Shown: piece after piece, positions 11,471-22,783 of the stretch
How the letters are laid out: every line of letters starts with the position of its first letter
How positions within the stretch are numbered: the first letter of the stretch is position 1
NCBI GenBank assembly: GCA_022925895.1
Contig: JAKSYS010000354.1
Coordinates: 1 to 62,388, forward strand
DNA length: 62,388 nucleotides
Direction of reading: 5' to 3'
DNA from: Fragilaria crotonensis
Taxonomy: Eukaryota; Bacillariophyta; Fragilariophyceae; Fragilariales; Fragilariaceae
Made by a program: the position numbers and the translations under genes
Notes under the pieces: model-generated
Told to the model about the DNA's origin: nothing
Seen by the model: only the letters and a program-made list of their open reading frames with translations
Database searches by the model: none

Positions 11471-12569
11471 CTAGGCGTCTTCTTTTTTCGACTTGAGGTA
11501 TCTCCGCTGACTAAGGCCGCCCACCTCATCGATCAAAAGATCAAGACAACTGTAGAACTTTCCAGGAGTGTGGATAATCAACGGGGAAGTCTTCGTCACA
11601 CTGTGAATCAAAACGTTGTCGATGTCTTTGAAGAAGATGCAGCCTTGTTCTAACCCTTTCACGTTCGGCGACTCCAAACAATTCGTTTTCATAGTCCAGA
11701 ACCAGCGCCTCGGGGTCGTGGTAGAGGAACCCTGACATCACCGCTTGGTCGTCTTCGGTCGGACCGATCTTCACGCGGTCCAAAAGTCTGATAATGTTTC
11801 TTGCCGTCCCTGCAAATATACCAGCATTCAAGAAAGAACTCTCGTGGTACCGTCCCGTTTTTTTATACGCGAGCTCACTCATGAATGTCTTCCAGGCGTT
11901 GATATCAAATCCACCCTCGTATGGACAGCTGCTTTCTCCAGAGTTGCAGGCTCTCCCAATTCGTTCCCCACTGATGGGATCGAAATAATCCAGCGGACTA
12001 GCATGGCTCATGGCCGAAACGCAGCACTGAGATTCGGCTGACATTACCACCGCATCACCAACGTTCTCCGTCATTGTCTTGAAGGTGGAAACAAAATGAG
12101 AAACAACATTTGCAGCCTCCACATTGTCAGGGATGTTAAGGAGGACGTCTCTCGAGTCCGAAACCACAATTAGAGCGTCGTCGCTCATGGTTTGTAACAT
12201 ATCACGAATGTGCACGTATTTGTCACCCCATCCCGTGAAATGCACTCCTGCTCCAAATGTAGTGGTCTCTATTGGAGCCTGCTTTGAAGCCTTTTCACTT
12301 GTCATGAGGAAATATTCAAGCGTGGAATTCTCTTGATGCACTACTGCCTCGTCTGTCTCAATGATGATGATGTGAACCTTGTTAAATGCGAGGTTGTTCG
12401 GCCGCAGCGACCTGGATATCTCAGCGGGGAAATGGATTTTTTTGAGTTCCAAGCCGAACTCAAGGATGCTATAGTCCACTTCGTAGTACTGTTCCAAAGA
12501 CGATTCGATACGGGGCGTGAAGACCTTCGACATGAGATCCCAAGATCCATAAATATCGTTGGCGGTCAT
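11471..12569 (-). CDS. PLOD/GT25-like glycosyltransferase, one frameshift
   Basis: The main frame (11541-12569, 342 codons) contains ALIVVSDSRDVLLN, matching the DSYD-type metal-binding loop of procollagen lysyl-hydroxylase glycosyltransferase domains. Also present are SAESQCC, a CPYEG segment, SSFLNAGIFAGTA and EDDQAVMSGF, the conserved order for this family. It would transfer a sugar from a nucleotide donor, probably in the secretory pathway. After LFGVAE near 11660 the homology moves to another frame (GLEQGCIFF ... SPLIIHTPGKFYSC), ending at 11471; one base shift joins them. No signal peptide is visible at the chosen ATG, so an upstream exon may be missing. The acceptor sugar or protein is unknown. 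Confidence 0.75.
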
Positions 12570-12753
12570 GTCAGTAAGTTGTTTATCTTTCGTCGCGAAT
12601 ATCGTTTCATTACCGTACTCGCCCCAACCTCATTTTCCAAACGACTCCCAGGCTCCGATTTTTTCGAGCATTAATCTTGCAGTCTCGAGGTGTCAGACGA
12701 AGTTGAGCGTTGACACGACTTTTTGATCAATCCAAGCTGCTCATTGGAGTCCA

Positions 12754-13137
12754 ATGCTTGTCTTCACAGATCCGAATGAGGGATGCGAAGCCTCTCATGG
12801 TCTGGTAAATGTGGAGGCATTTTTCGCCTCGGGGCAGCACCATTGTTCGATCGATGCATCATTACTCATCACCTTGTCGACAAAGGTGGACAGGAAGATC
12901 CTTCGTCGCGAACAAAGGTGGCTCTGTGTATTCTTCCCGTTGATGGTAATTATATGTGCCAAAATAATCATTGATTGGCTCAAGATGCCAACACCAGCAA
13001 TATTACAGATTCCTTCTTGATTATATCTAACGGCACCAAAGGGATTCTCCAAGGAAACATTGCAACATCAGGTGGATTGCCTCTTACTTTTGCTGGTGAA
13101 GCTAAGGCGACGCAAAAGAAGCAGGAAGGCTTTAGAT
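12754..13137 (+). pseudogene. Unrecognised coding remnant
   Basis: Two overlapping plus-strand frames have protein-like composition: DPNEGCEASHGLVNVEAFF, then KVALCILPVDGNYMCQNN. These are followed in a further frame by SNITDSFLIISNGTKGILQG and a GGLPLTFAGEAKA segment that ends in TGA at 13137. The pieces look like one protein C-terminus broken by frame changes. I do not recognise the family. It could be a degraded host gene or transposon cargo. Confidence 0.3.
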
Positions 13138-14016
13138 GAGATTGGAAGCTGTTAACCAAGAGAGTGGTGTATTTCAATCCTGTGAGAATGTTTGGGCATA
13201 ATTACTAGGGAAAAGAGAAGAAAATTGTGGTGGTGTTGCTTGCTAATGCAGCCCAATATAATCTGACTTGGCTATTCTCAAACAAAATCATTATGCAAAG
13301 AAAGCATAACATTGTAGAGTCTGTCTATTTGGTAGACTAATTAATTTTTTCAGAAAGAAAAGATTTGTTTTTGGTACTAAAACAAGTCTTCAAAACCTGA
13401 ATTTTGCTTTTTTCTGTTTAATTTACACGAAACAGGCAGGCCTGCTCGTCGCGAATTGCTTACGATTGCAACGACTGCGTTTTGGTTTGGACACAGTAAG
13501 AAAAACTGTGTAAATATAGTCAAAATGCTGTCGAGATCGCAACGACACAGTAAGAAAGCACGATATTTGTGTCGCGTTTATGTCCTGCTATGGTATGAGG
13601 AACGACGTTTTCTGAAAAATAGATATAACAATTTGTCGTTGTGTTGACGCAAAGGGCCGGTCTAACAATGACTACCAACAGTTTTGCGATTTGGTATTCA
13701 TATTTCCTGCAGAACAGTCACATGTTTAAAATCACAGTGTTCTTATAGATATTGAAATTATACATCCATGTGAACTCTTGCAGGTATTGTTTCCTCAATA
13801 CATTCCAGGACTTTGACAGAAACTTGTTATCATAGCTTAATGAGCATGATCATCATTATCACCATTCTCACGGATACAGTATCCGCCAAGGTGGTCCAAT
13901 TCTTGACAGAGAAAAACAATTTGGATGCTTGTCCTCATGTTGATTGTCGTCAGGCATCAAACTTTGAAGTCTTTAGTAGCTTCACCTTGGAGAAGCTTTC
14001 ATTTAACAGAGGACAG
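13138..14016. other. AT-rich intergenic, no gene recognised
   Basis: No frame here carries a motif I can name. A frame at 13813-14145 runs across the left boundary of element A and is therefore unlikely to be a gene. Confidence 0.5.
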
Positions 14017-14040
14017 CATCTAAGTGTGCCAAAACTAAGT
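14017..14040 (+). repeat. Element A left terminal inverted repeat
   Basis: Begins CATCTAAGTGTGCCAAAACT. It differs from the reverse complement of the right end at two of 24 positions. Confidence 0.75.
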
Positions 14041-14084
14041 ACCATAGTTGATACAAGAATTTTTTATCATAGTTACTGGAAAAA

Positions 14085-14240
14085 TTTCAGGATTCCCATA
14101 TTTAGCTCAGGATTCCTGAAGTATTGTTCAGGTTTATTTATTTAGTTCAGGATTCCGAAGTTTGCTGTTTCCTCATTTTTATGAAGAATTTTTTTTGCTC
14201 CTGAACTACTGCAGTATTATTCCTGAGCTTTTTCTTCATA
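14085..14240 (-). repeat. Left subterminal repeat cluster of element A
   Basis: Several copies of (T/C)TCAGGATTCC-like words and their complements (ATTCCTGAG, CTCCTGAAC) lie within about 160 bp of the TIR. CMC-group transposases are known to bind such subterminal repeats; the function here is inferred. Confidence 0.55.
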
Positions 14241-14432
14241 ATTTCGACACATAAAACACCGAGTACTGTATTGTTTTGTACGACATACTGGAGTATGTCG
14301 TATGTGGGTGGGCTAGTGTTTGTGCCGTACAGTGTACAGTATAGCGTTTTACACCGTCTGCTGGGATACCGTACTAGCGCATGGTTTGTACGCTGTACAT
14401 TCATTGTACGTTGTACAAGTGTATCATAGCTA

Positions 14433-14463
<31 letters not shown>

Positions 14464-15011
14464 GTCTGTGTCTGGTGCATGGTATGGTGCATGGTGTTCG
14501 GTGCGTGGTACAGTACGTTTATGGTGCGGCTGGTGGTGTACAGTGTCTATTATGCTTGTGAGGTTAATGACGTAGTACGCTATCGAGTACGAAAGTACCG
14601 TTACTCAGTTCAGTTAGAATGCTGGTACAAGCCAGTATGCTATTGCGTGCTTATGTATGGTATGTGTTGTACGTACCGTCGTGAAACATACAGAGTATCT
14701 TACACGACGGTGTATTGTGTATTGTACGGTGGTGTAGTATTGTATTGTGTGTGCTGCAGTGTCATGTACGCAGAGTACTACCAGGTAGCTACACCGGTAG
14801 TCGTATGAGCACAATGCCGTCATACGTGTCCTTTTGTGCGTTGCGAGATCAATTTGTACATTTGTACGGGATAAACATACTGACCTATTTTGGCACCTGC
14901 AGTACCAGTGTTTTCCGTACATTTACAAGGAATGCTATCTTATAAAGCCATCGTATTGTTTTATGTAGAAACTTACCTGCGAATTTTGCGGGAAGCATGT
15001 CACCTCAATTC

Positions 15012-15722
15012 TTCATTTGTGCGAACTGCACTTCGTGTCAGACCCAACACCGCAGTGAATGTTCCATTCTCTGCCACCTTCGCCCCACTCTTCGTTTTCG
15101 AACGAACCACACTCCTCTCCTGTCTTTGTTGGTGAGTTGTGAATGTTGTGTGCTGTTTGAGTGTTGATTGATTCGTTTGATCAATCAACAGGATTGATGA
15201 TGAGTTTTTCATGCGATTTTCAAGGTGCTGCGGTCGTGCGTGTACTGTCTCCTACGTACAGTAGCGCGGTACTGTCTCCTACGTACAGTAGTTGGGGTGC
15301 TGTCAAATACAGTACCGCGGAACTGTCAAGTACGGTACCACGGTACTGTATTTGACAGCACCCAAGTACTGTGCGTAGGAGACAAAAATCGCTACTATAT
15401 AGGCAACGTAGACCAGTACTACTACTGATCTACCATCCACTCCACTTTGACACTGGAGCCATCGTACTATTGTTTTACATACAACGCTATTCATTTGCCA
15501 ACTGCACTTCGTGTCAGACCCAACACCCAACACTGCAGTGAATGTTCCATTCTCTGCCACGTTTGCCCCCCTCTTCATTTTCAAACGAACCACACTCTTC
15601 TGCCTTTGTTGGTGAGTTCTTGTGAATGGCGTTTGTTTGAGTGTTGATTGATTGATCAATCAACACGATGATGACTTTCCTCATGGATTTTCAAGGTGCT
15701 GCGGTTGTGCTGTACTGTCGCC
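15012..15722 (+). repeat. Imperfect tandem duplication, unit about 478 bp
   Basis: A segment of roughly 230 bp at about 15012-15245 recurs at about 15490-15722. It shares CTTCGTGTCAGACCCAACAC, CAGTGAATGTTCCATTCTCT, GAACCACACTC, TGATCAATCAACA and TTTTCAAGGTGCTGCGGT. The copies differ by small indels. It lies within element A upstream of the acetyltransferase-like ORF. Confidence 0.8.
15274..15383. repeat. 110-nt foldback (inverted repeat)
   Basis: GTCTCCTACGTACAGTA on the left pairs with the reverse complement of AGTACTGTGCGTAGGAGAC on the right. Further in, GGTGCTGTCAAATACAGTAC pairs with its exact complement. The loop is about 20 nt. DNA or RNA from this stretch should form a long hairpin. 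Function is unknown. Confidence 0.8.
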
Positions 15723-16269
15723 TATGTATGGTAGCCGTGGTGCTGTCAAGTATCAGTGTATTGTGGAGGCAATGGTCGACCAGTACTACTACTACTGATC
15801 TACCATCCACTCCACTATGACACTGCAGCAGCCCTTGTACAGTACTACTGTGTCAATTTCATCGTTCACCAGCACTTGTGTGACTTTGAGTTGAAGACTA
15901 AGATACCACTTTGTACATGCTGGCTCGTTCTTCATGCTTGTTGTACTAATCTCCTTCCACTCTCCTTCCTTTTATGCTATTCCTTTGAAAACTTCTAGGA
16001 GCGTGGTGACGACAAGTGTTGTGCTTCATTTTGTTGTTAATTGAGGGAATAAGTACTTCGTCTTGTGTGCGTGTTTCTGATTGAGTTTGTAAGGCAATCT
16101 GTCATCTAGAATCCAATATTCGGTCATCTGCAGAGATTCTCATTGATTTGAGTGAATCAAACCAGATTGATCTACCGGTATTGGTTCTTTTGTCAGTTGT
16201 CTGTTCGCATGCTCAAGAGTTGTATACACGCACACCAGTTGGAGGATTATTCATATTTCAACCAACAAA

Positions 16270-17768
16270 ATGGCAGAGGTTCCATCACTGTCCCCTGTCT
16301 CTCGTCAGCAAGGAGGAGTCCCTATGGATAAGGCGACCTGTTCCGTGATGGTATGGATGAATTCACACCACCTCCAGGAACAAAGGTCAATAGACAATTC
16401 AGATCGCAAGTTCGAAGTCTTTTATCATCACCCGCGTGCTGTTTCAGAGTTTCCACTACACATGTTCAGCTCTTGGTTTCAAGACCTCCGTCCAAGATTA
16501 TGACTCAGAACGAAGAGAGGACTCCAATGAAATTTGGCAATTCAAGGTAGTTACGTTGTACCCCACACGTGTCCAAACAAACAAAGCTGAGGCGACAAGG
16601 TTTAAGTGGCGACAGAAGCTGCAAGGCAATTCTACAGCACATCATTCAATTTACAGAAGCTGATTTGAGCTCTATCGATCGTGCTGTGAATTCTGATCCA
16701 TCAATAATGATTGTGGGACGTCCTCTTGAAAAGAAGATGACCCCAAGAAATCTGTCATAGGGTGCCAAGACTCTGTTGTTATTGCATGCATTACATTTCA
16801 AGTGGAATTGGAGATGAAGTTGGTGCGTCGTTGGTGCTTTGGCTGTTGATTGCAGAATCTGAATCAATGGAAGCCATCCGGTCTTACATCCTGGAGACGG
16901 CAAGGGTTTGGACGTCTGATGTTAGTAATGCTCATCAAGCATTCAACTTTTTATTATTGTCTCACCGTGAGCTGTCACAATGTCAGGAGAGCCTACATGG
17001 TGTGGACATCTACTTGCAGTGTCCCCATGACGAGCCAAAGGAATTTACTGCCTGTGGGTTCCGTCAAATCAATCTCCAAGACACAACTGGCATTGAGTTT
17101 CTTCCCAAGACAATTGCCGACACCTTAATGGACGAGACCACAGGTGGATTTGCATGGATTGTACCAGAGTCTGAGGAGCACTGCATTATCCTCTGATGAA
17201 ACTTTCTTCCGGTTCCTTTGAACAGTGCTGCTAACAGTGCTGCTGCTGTCGAGGTTGTTGAAAGCAACAGTGATGTGGATCAGTGCAACAAATGATGGTT
17301 CCCCGCTGTTGTTGAGTCAGAGGAAGAAAGCAAGATCAATATAGTCGCAAAATCGAGTGGTGGTTCCCTTCCTCGTGAGCAGTGATGTTTTGAGATTGTG
17401 CAGAGCAACAATGAGACAGTCAGTGCACGGAATGATGGTAGCAACACCAGAAAACATTTGTATGGTGCCAATACCCTTCATCAACAATCGATCTCCAAGA
17501 TGATGTTGCAAGTGGAGCATTGCTGACAAATGCAGATCTGGAAGAGGCATTTACCGGTCTGGACTATTTGAACAACCTTCTTCCACCACCATTTGGTGAC
17601 CTGGTTCTGCCTGACCAGCCAGTTGCGTGGTTTTGGAGAAATGGGATCACAGGAAAGGCTTGATCATAGCAAAAGTGGTGGGAAAACTTGGAAGGCCACC
17701 CGTGAGCTGCAAATGATGACTTCACTCCTCGTGAGGGATGGCAGGTATCACACATCAGTTGCAATCCT
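16270..17768 (+). pseudogene. Element A acetyltransferase (GNAT)-like gene, frameshifted and 3'-truncated
   Basis: From the ATG at 16270 the coding signal passes through several frames (MAEVPSLSPVSRQQGG, then MDEFTPPPGTKVN, then IIQFTEADLSSIDRAV). Near 16820-17000 there is EMKLVRRW and then RRQGFGRLMLVML at about 16891. The latter fits the R-x-x-G-x-G/A acetyl-CoA-binding motif of GNAT N-acetyltransferases. GVDIYLQCPHDEPKEF and TACGFRQINL follow, resembling the end of the GNAT fold. The substrate is unknown. Downstream the gene runs into sequence shared with element B (from about 17231), where B continues into an Ulp1-type protease. In A the frame is cut at 17768 by the deletion. GNAT identity rests on motif and fold pattern only. 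Confidence 0.5.
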
Positions 17769-20369
17769 GTGTGGACATCTCGTTTGTATTCAGTACAAAA
17801 GGTTATTGAGTCGGATTCCTTAAAGGAATCAAAAAGAAACTCAATCAACTCCAGGGGAAGAGCAAGTAAATCACGGTGAGTTCTGGTGTCCCATTCAATT
17901 TTGTACTGAATTTGTTTACTCGATTTGAATCGATAAACACAGCCAAATGTTGCTTGTCCGGTGCTCTGAAAGATTCCATTCCTTGTTGTTTCATCATCAT
18001 GGTGGCTGTCGGGTACATCAGCATCACCATCTGGTTGCTCCCATGCGCGTGTGTATGGTGTCGATCATGAAGGAGTACATTAAACGTTGGGCTGCCTGAA
18101 GTTCATATGCAGAACCCTCAATTCGCTTCTGTGCCCGTCTCCCAGGGTGCTTTGCAGCAGGAATTAGAAGTGATTCTGACGCTGTGCACAAAAGTTCACT
18201 GGAGAGCCAAACCGAGACATATCATCCACAATGTGTAACAACTCATGGAATTTCGGAAACTTCCATGCATCCTCGGCATTGCTTTTCTGTCCTTCCTTCC
18301 TTATGATGGTTCCCTTTTTCTTACCCTTTTTCTTGTCATCCTCCTTTCCTCAACTTTCAAGGGAATGGACTGTTTGCACATATCCATGAAATTGCGAATG
18401 GAATCCTGATGTTTCTTCATTTCATTTGCAACATGTGCTGGATTTGTAGTCTCCCAGTAATGACTCTGGTTTAGCCAAGCATCAAACAAAGGAGAGATTC
18501 AAGTACTTCAAGGACCTCAGGAACCTTCTTAGTTGTTCTTTCTCAAGACATGTTTGGATCATTTGCCATCCTGCTTCATATTGGAAGAGGATGACAAACA
18601 AAAAACGAGGCCAACGCGTTCTGATGCAGTTATCTTTGTCAAATTTGTTACCCCATTGCTGAAATCTGTTGATGGATACTCCTTTCGGTAGGTTTGGCGA
18701 TGAGACTTGTGAAATGCTATTGCAAGGTCATCAAAGGCAGCCTTCTTGGATGCTGGAAGACTGTCCAATATAAGTTTTGTTACTTTCTCGATGACACCTT
18801 TCGAAATGCATGCATTGTCTCCACAGGAGTGGCCCCAAAGATTCCACGCTCAGGGTCAGCAAAGGCAATGTGTTCAAATGCATTTTCAAGTTTATGTTGA
18901 GACCATCGTTTCCTGAGATCATCATCATTACTCCTGGCAATGAAACCCATATCCGAGGCTACCAGGTATTTGCAATGGACATCACAGTTCTTCAGATCAT
19001 CATAATTGACATCACAGCACCGATGAGGGCGTTGATTCCACTGGTGTGAACACCATACCGACCACACAGCATATCTCCTTCTTGCATATCTTGAATGATG
19101 AACAACACACATGTGACAATGTCGACACAGATTCTACCCTTTGGACCAATTGGCAAATGAACACCACACAGTTGTGGTGAACATTTCGAAGGTCTCCAAT
19201 ACAGCATCCAGCTCCTTATGATAGATACGAATGGCATCGCCCATACGAAGTGTCTGCTTCTGAGCTGATGAGGACTTCCTCTTTGGGAGAAAGCCATGAT
19301 AGCCCCATGCCTTGATACTCCTTCTGAATTTTTCTGTAAAATGGCTGGAGTGAACATGTAGGGTTTAAGTGAAAAGATCATTCCCTGTTACAGAGGTACG
19401 ATCAATCCATTGGATGATTGGAACAAACAATTGCTTCTGAGGATCTGTGATTAATCGATCATACGCCTTGCGATAGACACTCCCGGACAGTGCCTCACCC
19501 AAAACATTGCTGCCTTTCAATTTGTGGTAGGGCTTCAGGGGATCATTGATATCGATGGCAAGGTTTTCTGCAGTCATAATGCTTGGATTTTGCAGCAAAC
19601 TTAGCAACTGTGAAGCGAAGTCAAAACAAATCACATCTGATGGAGAGCCATGATGTACATCCACTCTTCGTACAAAGGGAAGCAGTCTTTTCCCATTACG
19701 AACTGAGTTGATCAGGGCATCAACATTTTTGGCACGCGAGAGTCCACCCACTGGGTTGTAAGAATAATTATCAGCAGATGCAGAGCGTGCCCACTCCAGG
19801 ACTTGACCAAAAGTGTAGTCGGGTGCATTGGCATGGTCCAGGATTTTGAGGAGAGAAACAGTCCACTTCTGATCGGTAGTATACATGAAGTTTGAACGAA
19901 ATGATGGGGCTTCCACATCTTCATCAAGTGCAGAATTCGTACAGGTAAGAATGTTTGGGTCATCACTTAACACGGACAAATCATCACTTTTGTTGCAGTC
20001 CTCGATGTCCTCACAAGAAGTGCTTTCAACTTCCACACCATTGCCAGCCGGAAACTGCAGAAGGTTGTCTGTGCCATCAAAATCCATGTGGGGATCATTC
20101 ACCATATGTCGCCTTAAAAGGGCAGGCCTCTTGTTACTTGTGCATGTGATATTCCCATCCTCATGAAGACGGCGACGGTGTGAAGCAGAAGCCCCATGTG
20201 TTGCTGCATGGTGTGATTTCTTCACAATGAAATTATAACACCCGATGTTTCTATCAATATGCTGTGTATATGCTGCTTGATTGGAAAAGGGTTTCTTGTT
20301 GAAATTCAGGCAGAAGGGGTTTTGACAGAAGAGCAGGGGTGCCTTTGAGGAAGCAGACGAGGACAACAT
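17769..20369 (-). pseudogene. Element A DDE-type transposase (CMC/Plavaka-like), frameshifted, C-terminus deleted
   Basis: The start at 20369 (MLSSSASSKAPLLFC) gives an N-terminal zinc-finger pattern: C-x4-C ... Y-x2-H ... C. The longest frame continues to 19365 with PSDVICFDFASQ, a KPYHKLKGSNVLGEALSG segment and VPIIQWIDRTSVTGND, the probable first catalytic Asp region. Later frames hold CSPQLCGVHLPIG, IIQDMQEGDMLCGRYG and CCDVNYDDL. They resemble the GDxxxxDxLCG and Cys-rich segment of Plavaka/CMC transposases. At least five frame changes and the 3.1-kb deletion destroy it. Element B preserves the C-terminal part. Confidence 0.6.
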
Positions 20370-20721
20370 TTTGAAGAGAAGGTTTTGAAGAAAGGGTTTT
20401 GAAGAGGACGAGTGAAGTGAAAATGAGGTGTTGAAATTGACAGGACACAGATTCACTAAACAGAAGTTCGGGAAAGCGTGCATTCAAATTGTACATTTAC
20501 TTTCGTACATTTTTGGTGTATGTAAAAATGAAGGGGGTGTGGTATGAATTCAAAATTTGAAAACCCTGCATGAATGTAGAACCTACATACCAACTCGGTA
20601 CTTGGTATGAAATTCAAATGGTGGCAAAAAGACTATCCCACAAACAGGATTTTCAGTGTTCAAAATTTGGCGCACAATCGGAAAGTTTTTCACACAACAA
20701 GGAAGCACCACAAATACAACC

Positions 20722-22224
20722 ATGGCATCAATGGCACACCAAACAGCAGCAGGCATGACTGCCTTAAAGCCCAGCTCTAGGAAACAAAGGAGAGACTTCA
20801 TAAGAGGCGTGAACAGTGACCACAGATCCCAATGATCTGATTCAAAGTGACAACGAGGAGGAGGAGGAGGAAGAAGTGCCACGGAAAATGGATGCAAAAC
20901 TAGGACAGAAGCATGCATACGGAAATCCACCATCCCTACCTTCAACTATTAAAGTCGGGAAATCAAGTGACAGCCAACTAACATCATCGGTTCCAGGGCT
21001 AAGCAGCATAGTGGACATGAGCATGACGGAAAATACAGAAGAGAATCAAATCAGTGTGATCAAGACTTGCATCAAAAACACGTGTTCTCTATTTGGAAGT
21101 TCTATCAAAAGACTATCATTCTCATTTCAGTGAAGATGAGAAAACACTTTGTGGCTTTATCATGAAGCACACAAACATTCGAGGAACCGAAAACTGGTGG
21201 CTTGGGATGCGGAGAATAGTTGTAAAACACACACTGATCTTCGAACAATGCAATAAAAAACATGCAAACGAAATTCAAAGGTGAGGAATTGAAGTGAGTG
21301 TACTTTGCCAAAGCCCGAGCATACTCACACTCACTTGCATTCAACATCAAACACCTTGCATCCAGAGGGATTCACTTCCAATTTAGGAACGTATGAACAC
21401 AGCCTATACAGTGGAAGCGAGGAAGAAACCAGTTACCTCCTCAAGATGAGGGATAATATCTGCTACTATGCCCAAATCATAGACACCTATGCCCCATGCA
21501 TTGTCGGCAGCAGCAAGTGGAATAACACTATCAACATGGAGAACCACTGTGCAACAACTGACAGAAAAGTATGGAGCAAGAAAATCCTGTCCATAAGTGA
21601 TGAAGCATTCATTTTGCTGTGCCTGATCAACTATGGGAAGAGGTGGTTCGCGGAATTAGTTAAGACAGAGAAAATGGTAAGTTTATCCGAATGGTTTGTC
21701 ACAGAACAAACAACAAGAAACTGACTTGTTTTGTTATCACTTGTTGGAAACAGCGAATTGGTACATGGACTGATGAGGACAACAACAACCTACCCGTAAG
21801 TTACACTATGATACTAAATGAAATGAAAAAACCACATCCTAACTTCTGACCAATCTTTGCAATACCATGTTCGCAGCCACCACTTTACACATTCTCCAGG
21901 AACAAGGGTGCTCATGATAATGGGGAGGCTGTGGTTGGTCACAGGTGGGAATGAGGAAATACGATGAATTATACATGGCCATCAAGAATGATAGAAAGAA
22001 ATCAACCACCCCAACATTCAACCAGGAACTACTTAAAATGTTTCTGTCCAGAAGGAAAAAGGAGTCTGGCCGGGGTCAGGAAACAATTTGATGACAAGGG
22101 TAAGAAACGCCCACACAAGTGCATTGATGTATTTGACGAGGACTCTGATGAGGAGGATGATAACTACTCCAGTCATCTTGCTCCTGAACTTGTCTACAGT
22201 GAATTGAAAGTGGAGGCAGTTTAG
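20722..22224 (+). pseudogene. Element A accessory gene, spliced
   Basis: This is a plus-strand gene divergent from the transposase. It begins MASMAHQTAAGMTALKPS and has an acidic EEEEEEEVP stretch. It continues with HFSEDEKTLCGFIMKHTNIR and CYYAQIIDTYAPCIVGSS. GT-AG introns follow ENHCATT...KTEKM, as in element B, and the protein ends in an acidic DEDSDEEDDNYSSHL tail. Several single-base frame changes interrupt it. CMC elements commonly encode a second DNA-binding protein beside the transposase; that role is inferred from position only. No domain is recognised. Confidence 0.5.
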
Positions 22225-22427
22225 AATAGATCAGACACTTAGTAATGAATAGTAGAATGGTTCATCAAAGCCACACGAATAGGCACAATTAAAACTAATC
22301 TCCAACAAAAGTTAAAATGAGCGACAATAACATCTATTATATGAACAATGTCAGCTCAGAACTACTGAGGTGATTACTTCATACACACTACACAGCAAAC
22401 TTCTTCTTTCGAATATCTAATTCAGGA

Positions 22428-22640
22428 ATTGAAATTCATGATCACAAATGAAGAAGTGGTATAGTTCATATATTTAGAGTCCAAGAGTTCAGGAATCCCA
22501 CCCGAGTGTTAGTAAAATGAGTCAGTGAAATTCAGGAATTGAAATTTTGGAGCTCAGGAATGCAAAGTATGAGCTCCTATGCAAGAGATGAAAAAGTTCA
22601 GGAAAAATAAATTTCAGAGTTCAGGAATACGAGGAAACCC
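22428..22640 (+). repeat. Right subterminal repeat cluster of element A
   Basis: At least six copies of (G/A)TTCAGGAAT-type words (TTCAGGAATTGAAAT twice, GTTCAGGAATCCC, CTCAGGAATGC, GTTCAGGAAAAA, GTTCAGGAATACG) lie 140-350 bp from the right TIR. The same cluster occurs in element B at about 49668-49880. Confidence 0.65.
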
Positions 22641-22759
22641 GCTTCATACACATGATGTACAAGCTCTTTAGTCCTAAGTTTTTACCTATATTTTAGGTAA
22701 AAATTATGAACAAAAAATTATCATATCAAAGATAATTGGTTTTTCATATCCAAGAGCCG

Positions 22760-22783
22760 ACTTGGTTTTGGCACCCTTAGATG
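22760..22783 (-). repeat. Element A right terminal inverted repeat
   Basis: The reverse complement begins CATCTAAGGGTGCCAAAACC. Element B shares this end up to the same final ATG at 50020-50022, then diverges. This independently supports the boundary. Confidence 0.8.

Larger units (their letters stand above)
14017..22783 (+). mobile_element. Element A: CMC/Plavaka-like DNA transposon, internally deleted
   Basis: The ends form 24-bp terminal inverted repeats, 14017-14040 and 22760-22783, with 22 of 24 matches. The outer end reads CATCTAAGkGTGCCAAAACy. Inside each end lies a cluster of short TTCAGGAAT-like repeats (about 14085-14240 and 22428-22640, in opposite orientation), as in CACTA-type elements. 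A possible 2-bp flank duplication is AG. Genes are a plus-strand acetyltransferase-like ORF, a minus-strand DDE-type transposase and a plus-strand spliced accessory ORF. About 3.1 kb present in element B is missing at 17769-17770. The superfamily is inferred from the transposase and subterminal repeats; placement in Plavaka is tentative. Confidence 0.72.

Noticed and set aside
14381-14945. Open frames rich in Tyr, Val and Cys (e.g. 14479-14808)
   Set aside because: They are translations of GTAC/TGTA-rich low-complexity DNA, open on both strands.
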